The translations under genes and the position numbers were made by a program. The notes beneath the pieces are model-generated. The model ran no database searches, was not told where the DNA came from, and worked only from the letters and a program-made list of their open reading frames with translations. From Bacteroidales bacterium UBA1794 (GTDB taxonomy: Bacteria > Bacteroidota > Bacteroidia > Bacteroidales > Bacteroidaceae), in assembly GCA_002315435.1 (NCBI GenBank), contig DCFW01000036.1, forward strand, positions 20,930 through 84,929: 64,000 nt of DNA. Reading direction: 5' to 3'. Shown here in pieces: positions 18,826 to 27,281 of the stretch (position 1 is its first letter; the number at the start of each line of letters is the position of its first letter).

Positions 18826-18884
18826 GGGGAGAGGCATCTGTTGCTATGAAATAGCAAAAAGAGTTAGCTTTCTCCCCTTCTTTT
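18826..18884 (+). terminator. Terminator between susD and the enzyme genes of PUL 1
   Basis: Arms GGGGAGA (18826-18832) and TCTCCCC (18871-18877) enclose an inner TGCTAT/ATAGCA hairpin and are followed by TTCTTTTTTT. Readthrough is possible. The T-run merges into the next promoter. Confidence 0.65.
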
Positions 18885-18894
18885 TTTAACTTTG
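18864..18894 (+). promoter_or_regulatory. Promoter of the GH92-GH28-phosphoesterase unit
   Basis: TTAG (one mismatch to TTTG) at 18864-18867, 19 bp spacer, then a perfect TAACTTTG at 18887-18894. The GH92 ATG follows 23 bp later. It suggests the enzyme genes can be transcribed separately from susCD. Confidence 0.55.
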
Positions 18895-18917
18895 TATCTA
18901 GTTTCACCATTATTACC

Positions 18918-21206
18918 ATGAAGATAAAGTATTTATTTTTTGCTTGCATGTGCGCTGTATTTGAAGGCGTGGCATCGCAGGAAACCTTGCAACAATATGT
19001 TGATACGCGTGTCGGTACAGCAGCCAGTACTACTGAGACTGCCGGAGTGTTTGGTCGGCATACTGAAGAATATGGGCAAACGTTACCGGCGGTATTGGTA
19101 CCTCATGGCATGAATTTCTGGACACCTCAAACTCAGGATACCGAACTGAAGTGTATTGCACCTTATTATTATAGAGATTCAAAACTTCAAGGGTTCCGTA
19201 ATTCACATTGGATTGTAGGCGGATGCACACAAGATTATGGCTCAATGACCTTGATGAGCGTATTTGGGAAATTGAAAACGACTCCTGAAGAGCGGGCTAG
19301 TTTATTCTCTCATAGCAGTGAAATAGCTACACCTTCTTATTATTCGGTTTATTTGGACGATTATAATACTCGTGCGGAGTTAACTGCTCAATCCAGATCG
19401 GCATTGTTTCGCTTTACTTATGATAAGGACGGAACGGCTTATTTGGTAGTGAATCCGAACAGTGATCAAGGGGAAGGATATATTGAAGTGGATACGGTGA
19501 GGAAAGAGATTAGGGGCTATAATCCGGTACATCGTATCTATCAAGGATGGGGCGAGTCGGCAGGATTTAGTGGATACTTTGTAGTGAAGTTCGAGAAGAC
19601 ACCTGTCACTTTTGGTGTATTCAAGGATAGTGTAGCATATTGGGGAAAGACGTCGATCGGCAAGCAGCTCCATATAGGAGCTTTTGTCGGATTCAAGGTT
19701 CGTGCACACGAACGAATATTGGTGAAAGCGGCTTCATCCTTTACAAGTATTCAAGGAGCAATAAAGAATATGGCGAAAGAAATTCCGCATTGGGACTTCG
19801 ATAAAGTTCATCGCCAATTAAATAAATGTTGGGAGGATCAACTGTCCAAATTGAAAGTGGTAGGTGATAAAAATCAAAAAGAGAAGTTTTATGGAGCATT
19901 CTATCGTACGTCCTTTTTGCCACGCGTGTTCAATGACGTGGATGGAGCCTATCCCTCCTTTTCCAAAGGAACTCCCATTCGCAAATCAATCAATGGAGAC
20001 TATTATGAAGATTACAGCATGTGGGATACCTACCGTGCTCTTCATCCTTTGTTGACGATTATCGATACGAAGCGTGAAGGAGAAATGGTGCAATCGTTGG
20101 TTGAAAAGTACAAACAAGGCGGATGGTTGCCGATATTCCCTTGTTGGAACAGTTACACTGCGGCGATGATAGGTGATCATTGTATCTCTGTAATAGGAGA
20201 TGCATACATGAAAGGTATCAAGGGTATTGATATGTTGACGGCTTACGAAGCTATGCGTAAGAATGCCTTTCAAACACCATCTTCGGTTGAAGATTATAAG
20301 AATGGTATGGGGCGTCGTGCTTTGAAATCTTATTTGAAATATGGATATATACCATTGGAAGATTCGGTGAAGGAAGCTTTCCATCAGAATGAGCAGGTTT
20401 CTCGTACGTTGGAATATGCTTATGATGATTATGTGTTGGCTCAGGTTGCAAAGAAGATGGGTAAGACTGCGGATTATAAATTATTGATCCATCGAGCAAA
20501 GAATTATCAGAATGTTATTGATCCTCGCACCGGTTATGCTCAAGGCCGTCATGCGGATGGTACATTCTTGACACAGAACAATGCTTTCAGTTTCGCTTCT
20601 TTTGTTACAGAGGGAGCTCCCTGCCATTATACTTGGTATGTTCCGCAAGATATGAAAGGGCTGATGAAGTTGATGGGCGGTAAGGGAAAGTTTATTGCAA
20701 AGTTGGATTCTATGTTCAGTGAGAACCGTTATTGGCATGGCAATGAGCCTTGTCATCAAGTGGCTTATTTGTTCAACTATGCAGGAGAACCGTGGAAAAC
20801 TCAGAAGCAAGTTGCATACATCCGAAACACCGAGTATCTGAATGCTCCGGGAGGACTGTCCGGTAATGATGATGCAGGGCAAATGTCGGCATGGTATGTT
20901 TTTTCAGCCATAGGCTTTTATCCTGTATGTCCAGGCAATCCTTATTATGTGATTGGTTCTCCGGCTTTTGAAAGTACAACGATTCAATTGGAGAACGGAA
21001 AGAAGTTCATCATTAAAGCCCATCAAGTGACTAATAAAAATATCTATATTCAATCAGCTAAGTTGAACGGAAAACCTTTTGACAAAAGCTATTTGACACA
21101 TCAGCAGATAATGGACGGTGGAGTGCTTGAATTCATTATGGGTGATGTACCCAATAAGAGTTGGGCTTCAAGTGTGAGGAGTTGTCCTCCTTCTATGTCG
21201 GAATAA
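18918..21206 (+). CDS. GH92 family alpha-mannosidase, secreted
   Basis: A 762-residue calcium-dependent inverting exo-alpha-mannosidase family member. After an N-terminal signal ending VASQ, the family N-domain begins with VDTRVGTA. The catalytic (alpha/alpha)6 domain has the blocks MWDTYRALHPLL, EGAPCHYTWYVPQD and GNEPCHQVAYLFNYAGEPW. The hallmark GNDDAGQMSAWYVFSAIGFYPV carries the conserved acidic catalytic pair. GH92 enzymes remove alpha-mannose from N-glycans, mannans or mannose-phosphate-mannose; linkage cannot be deduced safely here. It is first in a three-gene unit with GH28-like and metallophosphoesterase genes. Confidence 0.93.
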   Translation: MKIKYLFFACMCAVFEGVASQETLQQYVDTRVGTAASTTETAGVFGRHTEEYGQTLPAVLVPHGMNFWTPQTQDTELKCIAPYYYRDSKLQGFRNSHWIVGGCTQDYGSMTLMSVFGKLKTTPEERASLFSHSSEIATPSYYSVYLDDYNTRAELTAQSRSALFRFTYDKDGTAYLVVNPNSDQGEGYIEVDTVRKEIRGYNPVHRIYQGWGESAGFSGYFVVKFEKTPVTFGVFKDSVAYWGKTSIGKQLHIGAFVGFKVRAHERILVKAASSFTSIQGAIKNMAKEIPHWDFDKVHRQLNKCWEDQLSKLKVVGDKNQKEKFYGAFYRTSFLPRVFNDVDGAYPSFSKGTPIRKSINGDYYEDYSMWDTYRALHPLLTIIDTKREGEMVQSLVEKYKQGGWLPIFPCWNSYTAAMIGDHCISVIGDAYMKGIKGIDMLTAYEAMRKNAFQTPSSVEDYKNGMGRRALKSYLKYGYIPLEDSVKEAFHQNEQVSRTLEYAYDDYVLAQVAKKMGKTADYKLLIHRAKNYQNVIDPRTGYAQGRHADGTFLTQNNAFSFASFVTEGAPCHYTWYVPQDMKGLMKLMGGKGKFIAKLDSMFSENRYWHGNEPCHQVAYLFNYAGEPWKTQKQVAYIRNTEYLNAPGGLSGNDDAGQMSAWYVFSAIGFYPVCPGNPYYVIGSPAFESTTIQLENGKKFIIKAHQVTNKNIYIQSAKLNGKPFDKSYLTHQQIMDGGVLEFIMGDVPNKSWASSVRSCPPSMSE

Positions 21207-21245
21207 AAGAAGGAATTAATAAAGAGAAAATAAAAAAGGAAAACA

Positions 21246-22655
21246 ATGAAAATAAAGAATTGCTTGGCGGCTTTAGGTATACTCCTCTTGACAGCTTGCC
21301 ACAGTTATAAAGGAACAGATTTTGATATTCGTGATTTCGGCGCGAAAGGGGATAGTACAACTGATAACGCTCTTGCTATTCAGAAAGCGATTGATGCTTG
21401 CCACAAGGCGGGAGGCGGACGTGTAGTTGTTCCGGGCAATGGTGTGTATATGACGGGCCCATTCACGGTAGCTTCTTATGTGGACTTACATTTGGCTGCA
21501 AATGCCAAGCTGTTGGCTAACCCTGATGAGAAAGTATATACAAAGAGTGCCTTTAGGGAGAATCGGGGCGAAGGTATGATGTGGATAAATGGTGAAAACG
21601 TAGAGCAGTTTTCAATCACTGGAAAGGGTATGATTGATGGTAACGGCGCATCCTTTATGGGCAAGGAATTGGATGATTCTTATGACTTGAAACCTGTAAA
21701 TGCTTTTGATCCTCGTCCACATTTATTGACTCTTGTCAAAGGAAACAATATTCGTATACGGGATGTTAGCTTTGGCAATTCGGCTTATTGGACGTTGCAT
21801 CTGGTTGGTTGCAATGATGTAGTTATAAGTGGCGTCAACATTCTGAACAATTTGAAGATACGTAATTGCGACGGCATTGATCTGGATCATTCCAAGAATG
21901 TGCGCATCAGTGATTGCTTCATCAAGTCGGGCGATGATTGCATTTGCTTGAAGAACCGTCGCGAATATCAGGAACTGGGACCTTGTGAAAATATTACAGT
22001 AACTAATTGCGTGATGACTTCCCGCTCATGTGCATTCAAGATAGGTTCTGAAAGTATGGATCGAATAAGTAATGTGACCGTTGATAATTGTATAATAAAA
22101 GATAGTAATAGAGGTATAGGTATTCAGAACCGTGATGAAGGTACCGTAGATCATGTGATGTTCTCTAATATCTTGGTTGATTGTAAATTGTTTTCAGATG
22201 TGTGGTGGGGTAAGGCCGAACCGATTTATGTTACTGCCTACACTCGCAAAACAGGTAATCAAAAAGATGCCGGCTGGCGTTTCCCTAAAGGTGTGACCAG
22301 TTACAAGGTGGGAACCGTTTCGGATATATACTTCAATAACATCAAGTGCAATAGTGAGAATGGTGCATTTGTAGGTGCTGACTCAAAGGATTGCATACAG
22401 AACCTTTATTTTGATCAGGTGGATATGACGATAGGCAAGCGCACACAATTTGCAGGGGGCGTTTATGACAAGCGTCCATGCAATGGAGAGGAGTTTGTGA
22501 AAGGTAAAACATACGGTTTCTATTTAGACAAAGCCACCAATGTGACTATTCGTAATTCTTCTGTACGCGAAGGTGCTACTCCTGTTGATCATTTTGGAGG
22601 AACCATCTATAGTAGTGAAAATGTAGATAGCTTGGTTACATCTAATTTGAAATAA
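21246..22655 (+). CDS. GH28-like right-handed beta-helix lipoprotein
   Basis: A 469-residue parallel beta-helix protein related to polygalacturonases. Signal with lipobox LTAC is near residue 18. The pectate-lyase-3-like start, FDIRDFGAKGDSTTDNALAIQKAI, is clear, and the GH28 acidic motifs appear as NCDGIDLD and SGDDCICLKN. The usual GHG histidine motif is replaced by RSCAFKIGSES and the RIK motif by RGIGIQ, so ordinary polygalacturonase chemistry is doubtful. It lies between the GH92 and phosphoesterase genes, three bases before the latter. The substrate is unknown; another exo-glycosidase or uronic-acid activity is possible. Confidence 0.85.
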   Translation: MKIKNCLAALGILLLTACHSYKGTDFDIRDFGAKGDSTTDNALAIQKAIDACHKAGGGRVVVPGNGVYMTGPFTVASYVDLHLAANAKLLANPDEKVYTKSAFRENRGEGMMWINGENVEQFSITGKGMIDGNGASFMGKELDDSYDLKPVNAFDPRPHLLTLVKGNNIRIRDVSFGNSAYWTLHLVGCNDVVISGVNILNNLKIRNCDGIDLDHSKNVRISDCFIKSGDDCICLKNRREYQELGPCENITVTNCVMTSRSCAFKIGSESMDRISNVTVDNCIIKDSNRGIGIQNRDEGTVDHVMFSNILVDCKLFSDVWWGKAEPIYVTAYTRKTGNQKDAGWRFPKGVTSYKVGTVSDIYFNNIKCNSENGAFVGADSKDCIQNLYFDQVDMTIGKRTQFAGGVYDKRPCNGEEFVKGKTYGFYLDKATNVTIRNSSVREGATPVDHFGGTIYSSENVDSLVTSNLK

Positions 22656-22657
22656 CC

Positions 22658-24277
22658 ATGAAGAAAAGTCTCTTGCTTTTATTTTCTATATTATTCTTTA
22701 ATCTGGGTGCTTCAAGTAAGGGTAGGCATATCCGACCCGTTACAAAGGATAATCTGCGTATTGCAGTTGTATCGGATGTACACATTCAAGATACGTCAGT
22801 AGTGCGTTCGATGAATGCTCAGTTGTATTCAACACGATTGTTCAATGAAAACTATTTTGCATTTTTGGCTGCTTTGGATGATATTGCCAAACGGCATATT
22901 CACAAAGTGCTGCTTTCGGGAGATCTTACTGATAACGGTCAACCGGTGAATGTGCGGTTAGTACGAAAGGTGCTTCAACGTTATACAAAGACGTACGGTA
23001 TGCAGTTTTTTGTGATGACAGGCAATCATGATCCATCACGACCGTTTACAGTCACTGATTCGGTTTCGGGTACGACATGGGGATATAAAGAGATACATGA
23101 TGAGTGGTCGGCTTTTGGTTTCTCTCCTCGCAAAAAATATTTGTATTGGGCAACTCCCTTTTCCACTTATTCTTATAAGGATTATAGCTATGAGAAGGCA
23201 ATGCAACAAGCATCCTGGAGCAAGCGTACCTATCATTATCCACAAGGAATATCTCTGTTGAGGCCTGCTATTCAAGATGGCAGTTATGTGGTGGAGCCTG
23301 TGAAGGGAGTTTGGCTATTGGCAATTGATGCGGCGATCTATGATCCTTTGACCGTAAAGGGGGATAGCATTCTAACTTTTGGCGGAGCCTTGAGTGGATA
23401 TAATAAAACGTTGCAAATAAAAAGATATTTACTTCCGTGGATAACGAAAGTAGCGGCGGATGCTCGTAAATACGGCAAGACATTGATTGCGTTCAGTCAT
23501 TTCCCTATGGCGGATTACAATAGCGGAGCTGCATCCTATGTGTCGGGCATTGCGGCTCCCGGACGTTTTGACGTGCATCGTTTCCCGGATCCTTCAGTAA
23601 GTGAGTTGCTTGCTGGTGCAGGAGTGACATTGCATCTATGCGGACATATTCATATGAATGATGATGAACTGTTTGTGTCGAAGAAAGGAAACACATTGCA
23701 CAATGTGCTGGTTCCTAGTACAGCCGGTTATGCTCCTGCCTATAAGGTTTTGACTATAAAGCCCGGAGGAGCAATCTCTATTGCGACTATTCCTTTGGAT
23801 ACGGTATCCGGATTCAAGAGTTTCTTCCCTCGTTATCAATCGGAACATGATTCGTTGTTGAGAGTAGGAAAGCAACCGTTGTGGAATGATTCTATACTTA
23901 CTTCAAAAGACTATCATCAGTTTTGCGAATGGCATTTGCGTGAGTTGGTTCGTTTGCGTTATCTTCCCCTTGACTTCAAACCAATAGCTCGTGATCAGTT
24001 TGCCTTAATGACAGGCAAAGACTTATTTGCCTATGTAGGTTTGCAGTCGACTGAAGACATGAAATGGACCGGATTTGATTTTATCGTAGACTTCTATAAG
24101 TTACGTTTTGGTAATGAATTGGCTCTTCGCGACATTGATCCGCATAGATTATCAGCATACCGCCTTTTAGCAAACAAGGTGGAGCATCGTGAACAGAGAA
24201 CAGAATTAGACCAATTCCTTTTCAGTTTCTGCCATATCTTCTCAGCGAGGCTCTCGCATTTGAAGGGTGAGAAATGA
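22658..24277 (+). CDS. Secreted calcineurin-like metallophosphoesterase
   Basis: A 539-residue exported phosphoesterase. After a signal peptide (MKKSLLLLFSILFF and on) the full di-metal motif set is present: VVSDVHIQD (DxH), LSGDLTDNG (GDxxD), TGNHD (GNHD), AFSHFPM (H) and GHIHMN (GHxH). It starts two bases after the GH28-like stop, so it belongs to the same operon. Enzymes of this family cleave phosphomonoesters, phosphodiesters or nucleotides. In a mannosidase locus, a phosphate or phosphodiester substituent on the glycan is a reasonable but unproven target. The C-terminal 200 residues beyond the fold have no clear match. Confidence 0.9.
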   Translation: MKKSLLLLFSILFFNLGASSKGRHIRPVTKDNLRIAVVSDVHIQDTSVVRSMNAQLYSTRLFNENYFAFLAALDDIAKRHIHKVLLSGDLTDNGQPVNVRLVRKVLQRYTKTYGMQFFVMTGNHDPSRPFTVTDSVSGTTWGYKEIHDEWSAFGFSPRKKYLYWATPFSTYSYKDYSYEKAMQQASWSKRTYHYPQGISLLRPAIQDGSYVVEPVKGVWLLAIDAAIYDPLTVKGDSILTFGGALSGYNKTLQIKRYLLPWITKVAADARKYGKTLIAFSHFPMADYNSGAASYVSGIAAPGRFDVHRFPDPSVSELLAGAGVTLHLCGHIHMNDDELFVSKKGNTLHNVLVPSTAGYAPAYKVLTIKPGGAISIATIPLDTVSGFKSFFPRYQSEHDSLLRVGKQPLWNDSILTSKDYHQFCEWHLRELVRLRYLPLDFKPIARDQFALMTGKDLFAYVGLQSTEDMKWTGFDFIVDFYKLRFGNELALRDIDPHRLSAYRLLANKVEHREQRTELDQFLFSFCHIFSARLSHLKGEK

Positions 24278-24341
24278 TGGCAAGATGAAACAATAAAACA
24301 GACAATCATCTTGCTCTGATCTTTGTAAACGGACAGAAGAT

Positions 24342-24376
24342 ACAAGAAAGTCCCATATTTCATGGGGCTTTCTTGT
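24342..24376 (+). terminator. Terminator of PUL 1
   Basis: A perfect 15-bp inverted repeat, ACAAGAAAGTCCCAT (24342-24356) and its complement (24362-24376). The T-tract is weak on both strands. It sits between convergent units. Confidence 0.6.
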
Positions 24377-24463
24377 GGTTAATTCATATATAATTGTCTG
24401 ATAACAAGCATAGATAATGTGTAATGCTAAGGGACTTTTTTGCGAATGCCCGTTTACATTTTT

Positions 24464-24548
24464 ATTTTCTACAACCGTGGCACGAAAGTTTTACATAGGT
24501 TAAACTTAAATTTAACGAATGTAAAACTTAAGTTTAACCTATGTAAAA
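24464..24548. repeat. Intergenic repeat with perfect 20-bp inverted arms
   Basis: The arm at 24489-24508 (TTTTACATAGGTTAAACTTA) is the exact reverse complement of 24529-24548, with a 20-nt loop between. Just before it lies ATTTTCTACAACCGT (24464-24478), also found at 229-243 next to other repeat units. No ORF covers it. It may be a mobile palindromic element or a transcription-blocking structure. Confidence 0.6.
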
Positions 24549-24644
24549 AGATAGAATGTTCCTTATGACTGCGAAAAATGAATTAAATGAACGTGAAATA
24601 TCGTAGTAGGCTTTATATATAAACTCTATGATGAAAGACTCAGA

Positions 24645-25076
24645 TCACTTCCTTCTTTTGCGTTTTGAACACTCAGAACAAAGCCCCTTCAATACATAGT
24701 TCGCACTGTTTACACTAAAGTTTTCGGGCACTGACACTACAGGAATGTGGTCGTTCTTAAGGCAGAATGTGCGATGGCAATGTTCGCAATAAAAGTGTGG
24801 ATGCAATTCATTGATGCAACAGTTGCATGAGTCTTCGCATACTCCATATTTGAGTGATCCCGTGCCATCATCAATGCAATGAATGAGATGATTAGACAGA
24901 AAGGATGTAATTGTTCGGAAGATAGTGGACTTGTCAACAGTCAACAGCAACTCCTCCAAGTCGGTCATAGATACGGTTCGCTTTTCATTCAGCATAGTTC
25001 TTAGGATCAACAACCGTAAAGCAGTCGGCCGAATCTCTCTTTTCTCTAATTTACATACTAACTCTTTCTCGTCCAT
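24645..25076 (-). CDS. Fur-family metalloregulator
   Basis: A 143-residue regulator of the Fur superfamily (Fur/Zur/PerR). The N-terminal winged helix (KREIRPTALRLLILRTML to DKSTIFRTITSFLSNHLIH) is followed by a short dimerization domain. That domain has metal-ligand-rich segments: CNCCINELHPHFYCEHC and a C-terminal CSEC pair for structural zinc. It starts 9 bp after the stop of the Zn/Cd-type ATPase gene on the same strand, so it is cotranscribed with an exporter. The sensed metal is most simply zinc, which is inferred. A Fur-type palindrome in the operon promoter suggests autoregulation. Confidence 0.9.
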   Translation of the reverse strand: MDEKELVCKLEKREIRPTALRLLILRTMLNEKRTVSMTDLEELLLTVDKSTIFRTITSFLSNHLIHCIDDGTGSLKYGVCEDSCNCCINELHPHFYCEHCHRTFCLKNDHIPVVSVPENFSVNSANYVLKGLCSECSKRKRRK

Positions 25077-25085
25077 GACTTTGTT

Positions 25086-27032
25086 TTATATCATTCTTTG
25101 TATTCTTACAGCGTTCATAACGGCTAGCAACGCAACGCCCACATCAGCAAAAACAGCTTCCCATAATGTGGCTATTCCACATGCGCCTAGTACAAGAACC
25201 ACAAACTTCACCAAAAATGCTAATGTAATGTTTTCTATCACAATGTTGTGAGTGTGTTTACCGATGTTTATGGCTGTAATCACTTTTGAAGGCTGATCAT
25301 TCTGAATGACCACATCAGCCGTCTCAATGGCAGCATCACTTCCTAAGCCTCCCATGGCGATACCTACGTCACTTAGTGCTAAGACAGGTGCATCATTCAT
25401 ACCATCTCCTACGAAAGCAATGCGGGCATTGCTCTTTCGTTTCAACTCTTCGATATGCTCCACCTTATTTGCCGGGAGCAGATTACCGTATGCATGATGT
25501 ATACCCAGCTTTTCAGCAAAGTTACTAACAATTGATTGTCTGTCACCAGATAGAATCTGGATATTCTCAATGTTTAACTCTTTCAGACCTTTTACGGTGT
25601 CTATTGCATCGTCTTTTAGTTTGTCGGCAAGCAAAATGTAACCGACATATTTACCTGCAACGGCACACAGCACGGGTGTACCTTCTGTTGCTAGAAACTC
25701 CTCCGGATGATCAATGTGATGCTTCGCCAGTAACTTTGAGTTCCCAACTAATACCTCATTCCCTTCCACTTCTGCTGATAATCCATATCCGCTTAATTCC
25801 GTTACGTTTTTCGCTGCAGGAATCTCTACGTTGTGATTATGTGCATATTCCTCAATGGCACGAGCAATAGGATGAGTGCTGCTTACCTCTACCGAGGCTA
25901 TATGACTAAGAAGTTTGTCGATGGTGTATCCTTCAGCACATTTAGAGGATTGAATGCTGAAAGTTCCTTTGGTTAAAGTGCCTGTCTTATCGAAAACCAC
26001 TGTGTTTATCTTTCTAATAGCATCCAGATAATTACCTCCTTTAAATAATATACCTGAACGTGAAGCAGCCCCAATGCCTCCGAAGTAACCCAAAGGAATG
26101 CTAATGACCAATGCGCAAGGGCAAGACACTACAAGAAAAACAAGTGCACGATACAACCATTCGGAAAATAGGAAGCCGAAAGAGGTATTACATAATGAAT
26201 AGATGTATGGGAAGACTACGATAGAGATCGCAAGTGCAATCACAGCAGGAGTATATATCCGAGCAAACTTTTGTATAAAAAGTTCGGTAGGAGCTTTCCG
26301 TTCCGAAGCATTTTGAACCATATTAAGTATTCGTGCCAATGTGCTTTCATCATAGGGCTTGGTAATCTTCATCTGCATGACTTTGTCCGTTACAATCATT
26401 CCGGCTAATACTTCGTTCCCCTTTTGAATAACTCTTGGTACGCTTTCTCCGGTAAGAGCAGAGGTGTTGAAAAGAGCCTTCTCACTCAGCATCATTCCAT
26501 CCAATGGTACACGTTCACCGGCTTTAATCTCTATCGTTTCTCCTACTTTTATGTTACGCGGGTTCTCACTTATCAATTTATCACCTCTAAGTACCATTGT
26601 TAGTTCGGGACGAATATCAAGCAACTTGCTTATATTACGTCTGGCGCGATCAATTGCTTTATCTTGAAAGGATTCACCGATGGAATAAAACAGCATCACA
26701 GCTACCCCTTCAGGATATTCCTTAATGCAAAATGCGCCTATACTTGCAATTGTCATGAGTGAGAACTCATTGAAGAAGTCCTTATTCCGTATACTTTCAT
26801 AGGCTTCTTTCATTACCGGCAATCCCACGGGTAGATAGGCGATGGCATACCAAGTCAGTGATACATATTGATTGTCTGCCCCTGTTATTTGCAATTTACT
26901 CAATATAATTCCCGTAACCAACATCAGAAATGAGAAAAGAATGCGACCATATTCATTTATGAATCCCGACGAATCCTCTTGTTCGTGAATGTCTTGTGCT
27001 TGGTGAGCACAACTACTGCAACAATGTCCCAT
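25086..27032 (-). CDS. P1B-type heavy-metal (Zn/Cd) exporting ATPase
   Basis: A 648-residue inner-membrane P-type ATPase exporting divalent soft metals. Visible hallmarks are the transmembrane SCPCALVIS metal site, phosphorylation loop DKTGTLTKG, TGES actuator motif (ALTGESVP), HPIARAIEEYA nucleotide domain and GDGMNDAPVLALSDVG hinge. The last helices keep the Lys (KFVVLVLG) and Asp (FADVGVALLAVMNAVR) typical of ZntA-like zinc/cadmium pumps. No ferredoxin-like metal domain is present, only a short Cys/His N-terminus (GHCCSSCAHQ). A TTG-initiated extension to 27062 is rejected because it overlaps the promoter -7 box. Confidence 0.94.
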   Translation of the reverse strand: MGHCCSSCAHQAQDIHEQEDSSGFINEYGRILFSFLMLVTGIILSKLQITGADNQYVSLTWYAIAYLPVGLPVMKEAYESIRNKDFFNEFSLMTIASIGAFCIKEYPEGVAVMLFYSIGESFQDKAIDRARRNISKLLDIRPELTMVLRGDKLISENPRNIKVGETIEIKAGERVPLDGMMLSEKALFNTSALTGESVPRVIQKGNEVLAGMIVTDKVMQMKITKPYDESTLARILNMVQNASERKAPTELFIQKFARIYTPAVIALAISIVVFPYIYSLCNTSFGFLFSEWLYRALVFLVVSCPCALVISIPLGYFGGIGAASRSGILFKGGNYLDAIRKINTVVFDKTGTLTKGTFSIQSSKCAEGYTIDKLLSHIASVEVSSTHPIARAIEEYAHNHNVEIPAAKNVTELSGYGLSAEVEGNEVLVGNSKLLAKHHIDHPEEFLATEGTPVLCAVAGKYVGYILLADKLKDDAIDTVKGLKELNIENIQILSGDRQSIVSNFAEKLGIHHAYGNLLPANKVEHIEELKRKSNARIAFVGDGMNDAPVLALSDVGIAMGGLGSDAAIETADVVIQNDQPSKVITAINIGKHTHNIVIENITLAFLVKFVVLVLGACGIATLWEAVFADVGVALLAVMNAVRIQRMI

Positions 27033-27059
27033 ATATTTTGTCTTTATTATTTTCGGTGA

Positions 27060-27067
27060 CAAAGTTA
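27060..27067 (-). promoter_or_regulatory. ATPase operon promoter -7 box
   Basis: Minus-strand TAACTTTG fits TAnnTTTG 27 bp upstream of the ATG at 27032. A TTTG at 27096-27093 could act as -33, though its 25-bp spacing is long. Confidence 0.6.
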
Positions 27068-27079
27068 CGAGCTATCTAG

Positions 27080-27094
27080 TGCAACAAGGTTGCA
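27080..27094. promoter_or_regulatory. Palindromic operator, likely Fur-family
   Basis: TGCAACAAGGTTGCA is a perfect 6-3-6 palindrome located directly upstream of the -7 box of the ATPase-regulator operon, overlapping the -33 region. Position and symmetry fit a Fur/Zur-type dimer site; identification with the neighbouring regulator is inferred. Confidence 0.6.
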
Positions 27095-27201
27095 AACAAC
27101 GAGTCGCATGGATTCTTGTAGAAAGATCATTCACTTAGTTAATCTATGATGAGGCTTTGGGCAGGGAAAAGAATAGCGTTTTTTCATAGAAATGTATATA
27201 C

Positions 27202-27238
27202 AACAATGTCTCACAAATAAAATTTATGAGACATTGTT
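27202..27238 (-). terminator. Hairpin downstream of the periplasmic nitroreductase-like gene
   Basis: A perfect 12-bp stem, AACAATGTCTCA (27202-27213) with its complement at 27227-27238, lies 44 bases past the stop. The following T-tract is poor, so termination strength is uncertain. Confidence 0.5.
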
Positions 27239-27281
27239 ATGAGTTCTTTAACCAATAAATAACGTTACGATAACGTCTACT

